This document shows positions 55,066 to 64,000 of a stretch of DNA of 64,000 nucleotides, piece after piece; position 1 is the stretch's first letter, and the number at the start of each line of letters is the position of its first letter. Below the pieces are notes generated by a model. The model was not told where the DNA came from. It saw nothing but the letters and a program-made list of their open reading frames with translations, and made no database searches. The DNA is from Serpula lacrymans var. lacrymans S7.9 (taxonomy: Eukaryota > Basidiomycota > Agaricomycetes > Boletales > Serpulaceae): contig NW_006763292.1 of NCBI RefSeq assembly GCF_000218685.1, positions 2,929,909 through 2,993,908 of the forward strand, in the 5' to 3' direction. The position numbers and the translations under genes are program-made.

Positions 55066-56051
55066 CAGAAACGGTAATCTCCGATAGAGGACCGCAATTC
55101 GCTAGCGAGTTTACGAAAGAATTGTGCCGGATGCTGGGCATCAAACCTAAATTATCCACGGCGTTCCATCCGCAAACCGATGGACAAACGGAGAGACTCA
55201 ACCAGGAGTTGAAACAGTATCTCCGGATATTTATTAACGACAGACAGACAGATTGGGCCAAGTGGCTAAAGATAGCCCAGTTTTCTTATAATATCAAACA
55301 GTCGTCGGCTACAGGAAAGGCACCATTCGAGGTTACTAGATCGTACCTCCCCAGAATGGGTGTAGAACCTGGCAAAAGCAAAAACGAGGCTGCTGGGAAC
55401 ATGGCAAAAGACATGAAGTCTGTCTTGGACGAAACGCGCAAAGCGCTATTTAAAACTGCGGAGCGGATGAAAGACAGGGCAGAGCGTAGACGCTCTAAGG
55501 CCCCTGATTACAAGGTCGGCGACCTGGTCTGGTTAGACACCGACCACTTAAAATTAAAAGACCGGCAGTCTAGAAAACTGACCGAAAAGTGGATTGGCCC
55601 TTACCGGATTAAGGAAGTCAAACCTAATGCGGTGGAGCTGGAACTCCCAAAACGAATGAGGGTGGTACCCACGGTTAACATTAGCCGTGTGAAACCCTAC
55701 AAAGGACCGCTACTGGGACAGCGCGTAGACCGGCCCGGTCCGGTGGTAGTCACCCAGGAAGGTGAAGAAGAGTTCGAAGTCGAACGGGTGGTAGATGCAC
55801 GCTTGAAGCGTGGAAAATTAGAGTTCCTGGTCCTATGGAAAGGCTATGGAGACGAGGACAGAACGTGGGAACCAGAATCCCATCTGGAAAACTCCCGCGA
55901 TGCTGTTCGCAAATTTTATTCTAGGAATCCCTCAGCTCCCAGGAAGCTTAGAGGCATGGATTCAAACCTTTTTAATTCCCTCTTTCAACCTATGCCCGAA
56001 AATTTTACCACTACCTCCGGAATTTGGTCTCGCCTGGAAGTCGAGCCTTAG
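55066..56051 (+). pseudogene. element B Pol, 3' part
   Basis: Resumes the integrase core (ISDRGPQFASEFTKEL), then FHPQTDGQTERLNQE, the integrase C-terminus and the chromodomain (EFEVERVVDARLKRGKLEFL). It ends SGIWSRLEVEP before the polypurine tract (GAAGGGGGGTAG). This half is open throughout. It shares with element C the motif NPSAPR followed ~20 residues later by ENFTTT. Confidence 0.92.
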
Positions 56052-56062
56052 AAGGGGGGTAG

Positions 56063-56448
56063 TGTTACGATAACACAATTTCCGGACATCTCCTTTCCTT
56101 TTTATTCTCCGCTTTAACTTTATACTTTAAGTGCCACGCGGCATTTCCCTTTCTCGCGCCGCGTTGCCTTTCTTTTACTTTTAGACTTAACTCTCTCACA
56201 CAGTGGAGCTGGCCATACGGGCTAGGCCCTATGACATCATCAGCCACTGCCTTCATCAACTGTATAGTACACATGTACAAACAACCTGTAGTAGTATATA
56301 TACCCCAATAGATCCAGGAGACTCCTCAGCGAGTCCTCCTGTTGTATACCAACAAACTCTCTGCAGCTTAAGGGGTAACCACTCCCTCAACATCTTCTTT
56401 ATAGTGTGTTCTTGTGTGCGCCAGAGTAACTAACTCTTGGTTGTTACA
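56063..56448 (+). repeat. element B 3' LTR
   Basis: 386 bp; no difference from the 5' LTR was found. Confidence 0.95.
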
Positions 56449-57940
56449 CAGCCTCATTGTCCGACTTTGTAAATATTAATAAATCGTCAATGTAAATGAC
56501 GACACAGTTTTCCATATCCGCAAAGATCTCGTTCATCATGCTTTGGAAGGTCGCCGGTGAATTGGTCAATCCAAAGAACATGACGAGGGGCTCAAAGGAT
56601 CCTCGGTGGCACGTGAACGCAGCCTTCCAAGCATCTGTCTCTTTGATTCGTACATTATTGTACCCCCATCTGAGATCCATCTTTGTCAAGATCTTGGCAC
56701 CAGCCAACTTGTCTACTAGCTGACTGATCAAAGGCAGTGGATACGCATTTTTAACCGTGTGCTCATTCACATAACAATAGTCCATAATCATACGCTTCTT
56801 ACCATCCTTTTTAGGAATGAAGAACACCGGGGACGTCATAGGGCTTTTGGAAGGTCTGATGTAACCCTTCCTAAGCTGTTTGTCTATGAAACTTGATACC
56901 TCATCTCTTTCTGGAGCAGAGAGTGGTATCATGTGTCCTTGTCTTGGTTTGAAGGTGTACTTCAAATCTATAGCATGGTCCCAAGGCTTAGCCTCTGGGA
57001 AACGCTCTGATTTGTGTTTAGAAAAGACGTTCCAGAAGTCATGGTACTCGGGAGGTACCAGCCTCTTGATCTCTTCTTTGGGTTTTACCTCATCATCGTC
57101 ATCGTTGATCTTTTCTAAAGATCTGAGCTTGTAAACGTGACCAGCGTTTATCTTCTCATGACACTCATTGTGACGGACATGATTCGGTTTACCCAAGTTT
57201 ACACACTCCTGAGGGCAACGTGACAATGTGACAACCCCTGTCTGCCAGTTGATCTCAGGATTGTGTTTAAATAGCCAGGTCCAGCCTAAGATTAAATTAA
57301 TCTTCCCTAGTTGGGTGGCTTCGGCGGTGACTCATTCTCTGTGTCCTTGGTATTCAACCACAAAAGAACATTTGTGTGTGATACAGCCACCCGTGTTAAG
57401 CGTACCGTCAACGTTGTAGACGGGAATAGATACATCTAATTTTACAAGGGGGAGTCCAATCTGCTCTGCCCAGGCCTGATCTATGAAAATTCCATTAGCA
57501 CCTGAATCAAGCAGTGCGCTGGCCGGGTGTACTGTGCCCCGGGCAAGGTTTTCCACACCAACGTCTAAACGGATCTCCTTTTGGAAAAAATACGTGTGCA
57601 TCAACACATGCCTTGGGATTTCGGGAAAGGGTGGCTCCAAAGAAGAAGAAAAGGTATTGAAAGTTACATGTTTTTCTATTTTATTTTTACCAGAATCAAG
57701 CACCCTAGTGTTTGTTTCGCCGGGGCCACACTCCAAGGGAGACACCGGTGCAGCGGTAGTATCATTTGTATTACAGTTACATTACTTCATACAAGTACAT
57801 ATTTCTGATAAATTTTGAAATCTATTTACAAATTGGGGAGCCATCCCCTTCTTTCCGTTATTGCTTGTGCAACACCCCAGAGCAGGGGCCACCTTGTTGT
57901 GGTTTACTTCATTGTTTCGTGGAGCGAAGGCACCCAAGTG
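56449..57940 (-). pseudogene. element D Pol, 5' half (protease and RT)
   Basis: Protease (LLDSGANGIFID, ~57510) and RT palm up to [17 protein letters not shown], where B's insertion cuts it. A TGA replaces CGA at 57332-57334 between protease and RT. The slippery GGGAAAA at the gag end is kept. Confidence 0.88.
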
Positions 57941-57942
57941 AC

Positions 57943-59004
57943 CTAATCTCCGAACTCTTTTCCCTGAGTCTTCATTTCAGCAACCTGCTGGTCGTAAAAG
58001 AAGGCCCAGATTTTGTCGTATGAACGACCAGCCAGAGTCTGGAGCCTATTGTCCGGTTTTTCGGATTCTTATTGGTGTGCCTGGCGCCCTTGATTATTTT
58101 TTTGTTGAGCGGCCTGCACTCCTTTTCTGCAGTCTCGGGACATGTGTCCCTCTTGGCCGCAACTGTAGCAGTTCCCCTTGAATCTGCGCATCTGTCCCTC
58201 TTGGACTGCGCCGATATCCATGGGGGCTCCCTGCCCTGGTTGCAGCCCGAATGACTTGAACCCATGAGAATGTTTATGTTGGTTTGATAACCCGGGGTGC
58301 CTCTGGGATTCGTTGTTTTTGGTGGTGGACCCGCCACCTTGGTGCATCTGGTAAAGCTCCATGGCTCTACCGACTTGACGTACTTCCTTGGCCACCAGGG
58401 ACAAGTTCTCGTTCCTCGTATCTTGCAGGTAGATCTGCTCTGCAATGCGAGGGTTCACATTGTGTTCTAGCAGTTCCACTGCATGTTCATTTCCAAGCCC
58501 TCCTTGGATGGAAAGGGCCAGGAACCTGGTGACGTAATCATCTGTCCTCATGTTTCCTTGTTTGAAGGAACAGATTTGCTGAGGCGCCCAGTCACGCTCA
58601 GCTTGTGGTTTGAAGTATTTTTCGATCTCCTTCTTGAGATCCTCCCAGGTCGGCCACACTCCCGCGGTGTAGCACTCCTGAAGTCTTACTTGGGCGTATC
58701 GACCCGCCACAGGTCCTTTTAGTCAAGATAACACCACGGTGGCTACCTCAAAATTGTCGGCAAATGCGTCCCAGTTTGCCTTGACCCAAATCTGAAGCTT
58801 GATCCACCACTTGGCAAATCGCGCTCTGTCTCCTTCGAAGGCGCCGGGGTCAGCAACAATTTCGACTTTTTTGTTGAATTTCTTTTCCACCAAGGGGGTT
58901 GCTACAGGGGGGTTTGTCTGTAGCTCGGCGAGTTGCGAGGTCAATGTTGTAATCTGTGTACGCATAGCGTGCAGCAGCGCATTCATATCTGGTTGCAACG
59001 ACAT
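57943..59004 (-). pseudogene. element D Gag
   Basis: Starts ATG at 59002-59004 (MSLQPDMNALLHAMR). Capsid region and zinc knuckle (CYSCGQEGHMSRDC) match element B. It is stopped by TGA at 58723-58725 (B has CGC) and TAA near 58069, so no full Gag is made. Confidence 0.88.
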
Positions 59005-59159
59005 GTTGACTTGTTCTCTTTGTAAAGTAAAAAAAAGGTAACTGGGGGTCCCGCTTGCTATCTGCGGATCAACCTCTTCCCAGCTGAGTATTGGATCTCA
59101 ATCTCCGACTACCCACACTATAGTATTTGAAAGTTTATATAAAAGTTATTTGTAATAAA

Positions 59160-59306
59160 CCCTGGTCCGAACGGTTATCAGGGGGTGGTCCGCTTGTTAA
59201 GCTGTCAACCCTTCTCCAACTGGCGGAGGCAATTGCCCGGCCTGGTCAGAGGTATTCGAAGAAGAAGTTTGTATTTTAAAATCTAATCAACAGAGGTTCC
59301 ACACCA
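59160..59306 (-). ncRNA. conserved leader RNA module, element D copy
   Basis: 147 nt on the minus strand. Stem CCCTG/CAGGG, loop ATAACCGTTCGGAC, small hairpin GGCA/TGCC; counterpart of the B, C and E modules. Confidence 0.6.
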
Positions 59307-59517
59307 ACTGCTGAGCTAAGTACTCCCCTTAACGCTGGGGGCCGCATATCAACGGTTTTGGTTTTTCTCCCAAAGCACTACAAGGCCGTCGCAAAGAGCG
59401 CACCTATCTGCTATGCAGGATATTCCCAACCAATAACCAATCTCCTTCACCCTGGAGTCCGGGTGCCCAATGGGACTTTTGCACAAATGTGCAAGAGAGT
59501 AGAAGAGCGAGTCCTAA

Positions 59518-59934
59518 TGTAACAACCAAGAGTTAGTTACTCTGGCGCACACAGAACACACTATAGAGAAGATGATGTGGGAGTGGTTACCCTTTGAGCT
59601 GCAAAGAGTTTGTTGGTATACAACAGGAGGACTTGCTGAGGAGTCTCCTGGATCTATTGGGGTATATATACTACTACAGGGTTATTTGTACATGTGTACT
59701 ATACAGTTGATAGAGACAGTGGCTGATGATGTCATGGGACCTAGCCCGTATGATCAGCTCCACTGTGTGAGAGAGTTGAGTCCAAAATAAGAAGAAAGGC
59801 AATGTGGCGCGAGAAAGAGGAGTTAGAACCAAAAGGGGAAAGTGCCGCGTGGCACCATGTGTGAAAGCTAAAGTACAAGGTTAAAGCAGAGAATAAAAGT
59901 AAAGGGAAGGTCCAAAAATTGTGTTATTGTAACA
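59518..59934 (-). repeat. element D 5' LTR
   Basis: 417 bp, the same length as its partner. The self-primer copy has changed to AGCAAGTCCT, one mismatch to the primer-binding site. Confidence 0.88.
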
Positions 59935-59939
59935 CTACC

Positions 59940-60160
59940 CCATTCAGTGGCCACACCACCTATGCATGCTCCCATTTCAGCAACACCCACCTCATCTTCT
60001 GTGAGACCTTCTGTGTGAGCTCCTATGCCAGCAATGCCAACATCATCCTCCACACAAGTTTCCACCCCAGCTAATTGTTTCCCTCTTTACTGCCCCTACG
60101 GGTGCAGTCTCATCATCCAGCACTACTGTGGCTGGGGGTAGTGCTTCTGCTCCTGCCTCT
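59940..60160 (-). other. fragment encoding an imperfect 16-residue repeat
   Basis: The minus strand reads VGIAGIGAHTEGLTED then VGVAEMGACIGGVATE, two related units. It may be the end of an older gene that element D interrupted. No family recognised. Confidence 0.3.
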
Positions 60161-60164
60161 GTTT

Positions 60165-60320
60165 AATAAAACTATGTGAAACTCAGCCGCTGCCCAAGAG
60201 GCTATAGAAACAACTGAGGTATTTCTATACTAAACCCCCTACTACTTATAGTCAGAGGTGCTACTTGCTACAGTATAATGACTCCTAGGAGAACAATGGT
60301 TACTCCATGGAGTGGTGCTG
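60165..60320 (+). repeat. dispersed ~265-bp repeat, partial copy
   Basis: Matches 7042-7290, including GAAACTCAGCCGCTGCCC and the stretch ending CTCCATGGAGTGGTG. It ends abruptly. Confidence 0.65.
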
Positions 60321-60356
60321 ACAAATTATGACATTTGTTTATAGTATGAGAAAACA

Positions 60357-60430
60357 TGCATTGGCCAGGGCTTAAACCTGGGACTCCAGCTTTCATGGTC
60401 TGATGCTTTACCAACTAAGCTACCAAGGCA
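60357..60430 (-). tRNA. tRNA-like sequence, probably a pseudogene or SINE head
   Basis: 74 nt with tRNA layout: acceptor arms TGCCTTGG/CCAATGCA (7 of 8 pair), D-arm GCTT/AAGC with GTTGG loop (A box), T-arm CCAGG/CCTGG with loop TTTAAGC (B box). The anticodon arm does not pair and no standard anticodon can be placed, so it is unlikely to work in translation. Confidence 0.5.
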
Positions 60431-61059
60431 TACTTGGAAAGCATACTGATTGGTTGCATGCCCAGAAGGTCCAGAATCACTGTACACGGGTGCGGATCCC
60501 ATTGTGTTGTGATACTGTTTAACCAAATGTCACAACAGCTGGAGGTGGTGCTCCTGCTTTTATCCAAACATATTGAGGCTGGTTGTTTAATGTGCTGGAG
60601 CCAGGGGCACAGGGCCAATTTTATTCAGTCACTAGAGGTTGTTGGATTGGTATTTTTGCATCCTGGTGAGCCCAAGTCACTCATCCTCTCAGTGTTATAC
60701 TTAAATTCTTTACATGTTATGGCATGCAATGTCTTCTTATGTTACTGGAGTGAGGTGTGCCATTTATACTTGCACTGCATTGTTGGAAGCAGGGATATCT
60801 AGAATGAGGCATGCAATAGATAATTGTGAAGTAGAATTTTTGCTGTGATGTTGGTGTCCTGCCCTTCTTGCAAACCATGTACTGTAGCATAGTGTCCATC
60901 GTGATTTTTCTTGTAAAAAATGGGACTCTGTTATACCAAAACACTCACTCTGTGTGATCAATCTACCATGTAAGACCCATTTTTAATATATAATTTTAAC
61001 ATCCTAGTCTATCAATGACTACCTATTCTCAGGAATTGAAAAGGTTCATTCTGGTGGTC
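60431..61059. other. gene-poor stretch
   Basis: A 122-codon plus-strand frame (60434-60802) is hydrophobic and unlike known proteins. No supported gene. Confidence 0.3.
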
Positions 61060-61308
61060 TGAATGAATAGAGTTCTGAAGTGTAACCATCTGACCACTAT
61101 AGTTGTTTACCCACAACTCACTTGGTCCTACATATCTAAAGGAGTTTATCCACTCCTCCACTCACGTCTTTTTGCTTGTGCACCAGAGTATAAAATTTTT
61201 GGTTGCTACAGTCATGTGATCAGTCACATAACTTGGAAAATAAAGAAGTAAAAAGTACAGTAAAATTAAAGTAAGCGGTAAAGTAGGTTCTGGCATCTAC
61301 ATGCCACA
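61060..61308. mobile_element. two abutting LTR fragments
   Basis: 61060-61210 ends GTGCACCAGAGTA...TTGGTTGCTACA, a decayed plus-strand LTR 3' end. 61211-61308 is a reverse fragment of a family F LTR (CATGTGATCAGTCACAT, then AAATAAAGAAGTAAAAAG). Confidence 0.5.
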
Positions 61309-61650
61309 TGTTACAATAGATACTTCCAGTAGCTAGTAAGCTCTCACACAAACTCAGTAGGGAAGGAGGGAGCTAGTTGGGTAAATAACAGGAGGACTCA
61401 CTAAGGAGTCTACAATCTATTGGTGGATATATATACTACTATAGGTTATTTATATATGTGTACTTTGCAATTAATAAGAAAGGACAGCTTACTCCACTGT
61501 GTGAGTAAATAAGTGAAAATAATACAGGTGTCATGTGGCAAAAGGAAATAAGTTGAAACTGAGAATAAAATAATGAGGAAAATGCTGTGTGGCACATAAT
61601 GTTTGAATTGAGAATGAAAGTTAAAAGTCCAAAAATTGTGTACCATAACA
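61309..61650 (-). mobile_element. decayed LTR of the B/D type
   Basis: TGTTACAATAG ... TACCATAACA, related to element D's LTR in order of motifs (GGAGGACTCACTAAGGAG, TATATATACTACTA). GTTTCCCCTT right after it resembles the polypurine-tract side of a minus-strand element, so it may be a 3' LTR. Confidence 0.6.
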
Positions 61651-62249
61651 GTTTCCCCTTATTCATTCATGTTGAGTTAGACACCAAGATTTGTTGAAAG
61701 GTGCATCATATGAGCTAAGTCAACTTCCAGTCATGTACTACTTCCTCACCTCTATGATTCCAATCTCTGGCTACTCCAACAACTCTGAAGGTCATAGATT
61801 TGACACCCTTTTTTTCTGCTTGCTTTTTATCTCCTCCTGTAAGGGTGCTACTGTCATAACCTGGAACAACTACACCTACACTTTATATCTCCAACTAAGT
61901 GGCAGGCAACACTAACCAAGCCATATAATAAGACTAAACTAACACCTAAGTCTCAATGATAGAGTGATAGAGTGAAGCATTTAGTAATAAAGAGTATAAG
62001 TTAATGGATAAATCCAAGCTAATATTGTACATCAAGTAACTACCCCTTGTATAGTAAACAGTGAAGATCAGACCTAAAGAGGAAAATGAAAGAGAAGTGG
62101 TCTAATCTCAAAATTAACCAATAGGAAGAAAAAAAAGTAAGGTGGTACAACTAACATTATTAATAAGCATGTGGGAGAATTCCCATGAGAGGGAAATGTG
62201 TGATTGGTTAGATCAGTAATCCCATGATGGGAAACTGTGTCATAATTGA
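61651..62249. other. gene-poor stretch
   Basis: Possible remnants of a retrotransposon internal region directly after the LTR; no readable protein motif. Confidence 0.3.
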
Positions 62250-62462
62250 CAAAAGCGGATAAACCCGGTCTCTGCTAAAGTGGCCATTGTTCTCCTAGAA
62301 GTTATTATACCTTAGCAAGTAACACCTCCAACTATAAGTAGTAGGGGGTTTAGTATAGAAATACCTCAGTCGTTTCTATAGCCTCTTCAGCAGCGGCTGA
62401 GGTATGCTACATTACATTTATTAGAGATTACCTTAAACTGACATCTATTGTAGTTTCACTTA
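62250..62462 (-). repeat. dispersed ~265-bp repeat, reverse copy
   Basis: Reverse complement of 7105-7368 over its length, from GACAAAAGCGGATAAACCCG to CTATTGTAGTTTCACTTAG. Confidence 0.7.
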
Positions 62463-63033
62463 GATTTAATAATAACTTTCTTGCTGATTAATCTTTCTCC
62501 AGGGTATTTCTGTGCTATGCCTATGAACAAGGCTATGCAAGTGGGATATCTTCTGGTGGATGTAGGAAAAGTTTCCTAAGTTGTAAGTATGATAGTCTGT
62601 GAGTGTAAAGAGAAAATAAGAAGAAAAAAGAGATAAGTAAAAGAACACCAGCAGTGACCTCCAGTCTGATAGCAAGTGGAGTGGTTGGAAGAGGGTTGGA
62701 ATAATATGACTTATAACATCACTTAATGCTACCTGTCTGTGTAACTAAGTCTAATATTCTGTTTATTGGCATAGCATTAGGACTTCACATAATCAACAGC
62801 TCATACAAACACCTAGTATATGAGCCAAACAACAACTATGATCATTCCTCACAATTATCATCACCTTACTCGTTATAAACTTCTACCTCTCACCAATCCC
62901 AGAACCCCCATCCACCCCCAATCTGTCTATCCAAACTCATCATTCCACTTTTTCCACTTAATCCCTTTCACAAAACACATATTTTTGCCCAATGAGAGAA
63001 TCTTGTTTAATTATCCCTCTCATACCTCCCTGT

Positions 63034-63543
63034 TGTTACAATTAAACATACCAGCACCTACTTGTGCTTCACTTTTGTACTTGTACTTTTATTTTTCAAG
63101 TCACATGACCAGTCATGTGACCATTTACTTTACTTTTCATTTTCGGACCTTTTCTTTAAATTTCATTCTCCGCTTTAACCTTGTACTGTAGTTTTCACAC
63201 TGTGCCATGTGGCACTTCCCCTTGTATTTCAAACTCCACCTTTCTCATGCGGTGCCGCCTTTATTCTTATTTTAGATACAAGTATCTCACGCAGTGGAGC
63301 TGGTCACACGGGCTAGGCCCCATGACATCAACAGCCACTGACTCTAGCAACTGTACAGTACATATATACAAACAAACCTGTATTAGTATATAAACCCCAA
63401 TAGATCTTGGGGAAAGGACTCAGCAAGTCCTCCTGTTGTCTAGCACAACTAACTCACTGCAGCCTAAGGGGTAACCACTCCCCATCATCTTCTCTATAGT
63501 GTGTTCCTGTGTGCGCCAGAGTAAATAACTCTTGGTTGTTACA
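63034..63543 (+). mobile_element. solo LTR, family F copy 5, with target duplication
   Basis: 510 bp, TGTTACAATTA ... TTGGTTGTTACA, flanked by a perfect 5-bp duplication CCTGT (63029-63033, 63544-63548). Its downstream half resembles B/D LTRs and its upstream half family F, linking the two. Confidence 0.9.
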
Positions 63544-63578
63544 CCTGTACGTCCCACCTCTGTAGATAAAATCTTTGT

Positions 63579-63724
63579 TGGTGTAGAACCAATTGAGGTT
63601 TGGTTTGGACTTACATTTCATTTTCATGTTTCTCTTACCAGGCCATATGATTGTATCTGCCAGTGGGAAAAGGGTTAACAGCCTAATAAGGGGACTACAC
63701 TTAGACTACCTTTTGGACCTGAGT
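63579..63724 (+). ncRNA. conserved leader RNA module, fossil copy
   Basis: About 146 nt. TGGTGTAGAACCA, CTCTTACCAGGCC, then stem ACTTAG/CTGAGT (six pairs with one G-T) around loop ACTACCTTTTGGAC. The stem still pairs although the rest has decayed. Confidence 0.5.
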
Positions 63725-63859
63725 TTTGCACTACACCCTTTACTATAAATTTCTAATCAACTTCTACCTACTTTAACATACATGGTAGTGCTGGATAGAA
63801 GAGGACCAGCTTATCAAAGAGAAAGGATAAATCCATGAGACATTTTTAGATATACATTT

Positions 63860-64000
63860 TGTTACAGTACACAATTTTTCAAACCTTTGATTTTCAATCT
63901 CCGCTTTAACCTTCTTCTTTTCAATTTTTCACGCAATTGTGCCATGCAGCACTTTTCCTTTTGTTCAAACTCCACATTCTTGCGCTGTGCTGCCTTTTTT
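63860..64000 (+). mobile_element. LTR of the B/D type, cut by the window end
   Basis: TGTTACAGTACACAATTTTTC, then TCTCCGCTTTAACCTT and GTGCCATGCAGCACTT, following the start of element B's LTR. Confidence 0.6.

Larger units (their letters stand above)
43364..56448 (+). mobile_element. Ty3/gypsy element B, nested in D
   Basis: Two 386-bp LTRs (43364-43749, 56063-56448) that look identical throughout. A perfect 5-bp duplication CAGCC (43359-43363, 56449-56453) proves insertion into element D. Element C interrupts it at 48217/55066. Removing C and one GTTAC copy restores Pol (IHGL joined to PETVISDRGPQF). The internal region carries leader, gag and pol. It is young by its LTRs yet has three inactivating changes. 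Confidence 0.95.
40737..59934 (-). mobile_element. Ty3/gypsy element D, host of the nested insertions
   Basis: Two 417-bp LTRs (40737-41153 as 3' LTR, 59518-59934 as 5' LTR) bound a minus-strand gag-pol of the B family. The element is split at 43363/56449 by element B: Pol stops within RT at FTKSDNEA on the right and resumes on the left. The flanks CCACC (40732-40736) and CTACC (59935-59939) differ by one C/T, so the target duplication is slightly decayed. Without the 13-kb insertion the element would be about 6.1 kb. Confidence 0.88.
62770..63855 (+). mobile_element. decayed C/E-type leader, split by a solo LTR
   Basis: An LTR-like end (ACTTCACA, 62781-62788) is followed by TAATCAACAGCT, a decayed version of element C's primer site. 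Leader-like sequence then runs to 63033. After the inserted LTR it resumes with the RNA module (63579-63724) and the AGAGGACCA...AAAGAGAA stretch seen before ORF0 in element C. No gag follows. Confidence 0.55.

Noticed and set aside
59935..59941. CTACCCC right of element D equals the sequence inside its other LTR
   Set aside because: Considered as evidence for a tandem or recombined D. A decayed CCACC/CTACC duplication explains it more simply, though it stays uncertain.
60357..60430. Functional tRNA gene
   Set aside because: The anticodon stem does not pair and base 33 is not T under any placement.
1..64000. CRISPR arrays, rRNA, operons, bacterial promoters
   Set aside because: None seen; gene structure is eukaryotic with short spliceosomal introns.

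Overview
The window is nuclear DNA of a filamentous basidiomycete, most likely an agaricomycete. The evidence is genes split by many ~45-60 bp GT..AG introns, two fungal-type P450s, a berberine-bridge-like (BBE-like) oxidase, Tnp2-type CACTA and DDE_3 transposase fossils, and chromodomain Ty3/gypsy retrotransposons. No rRNA, CRISPR or bacterial feature was seen, and the species cannot be named from this sequence.

Layout. 1-14 kb is a graveyard of decayed transposon genes: a Myb/SANT-like gene, a RecQ-like helicase fossil, a DDE_3 transposase and a gypsy 3' end. Solo LTRs and small non-autonomous repeats are scattered through it. 14.1-24.7 kb is the only host-gene island. It holds two divergent cytochrome P450 genes, a secreted BBE-like FAD oxidase and a short-chain dehydrogenase, four oxidoreductases that could form a small specialised-metabolism cluster. 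24.9-31.9 kb is a CACTA element with matching CACTGCACTTT ends, a Tnp2-like transposase and a convergent coiled-coil gene; a solo LTR has landed inside the latter. 32.2-38.9 kb is a decayed gypsy element (E). 40.7-59.9 kb is a three-level nest: element D (minus strand) was hit by element B (plus), and B by element C (plus). B and C are proven by exact 5-bp target duplications (CAGCC and GTTAC). C looks intact, with indistinguishable LTRs. 60-64 kb holds further LTR debris, dispersed repeats and a tRNA-like sequence.

There are two gypsy families here, B/D and C/E. Both carry protease, RT-RNase H, integrase and a chromodomain. Both have a canonical -1 slippery heptamer next to the gag stop, and a primer-binding site complementary to the predicted start of their own transcript, as in self-priming Tf1-like elements. 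The most interesting signal is a ~147-nt leader RNA module shared by both otherwise different families. Its terminal stem-loop changes sequence but stays paired in all five copies, while the loop is nearly constant. Family C/E also has a 145-codon reading frame overlapping the start of gag whose differences are mostly silent. Decayed copies were killed repeatedly by CGA to TGA changes, which points to CpG methylation.
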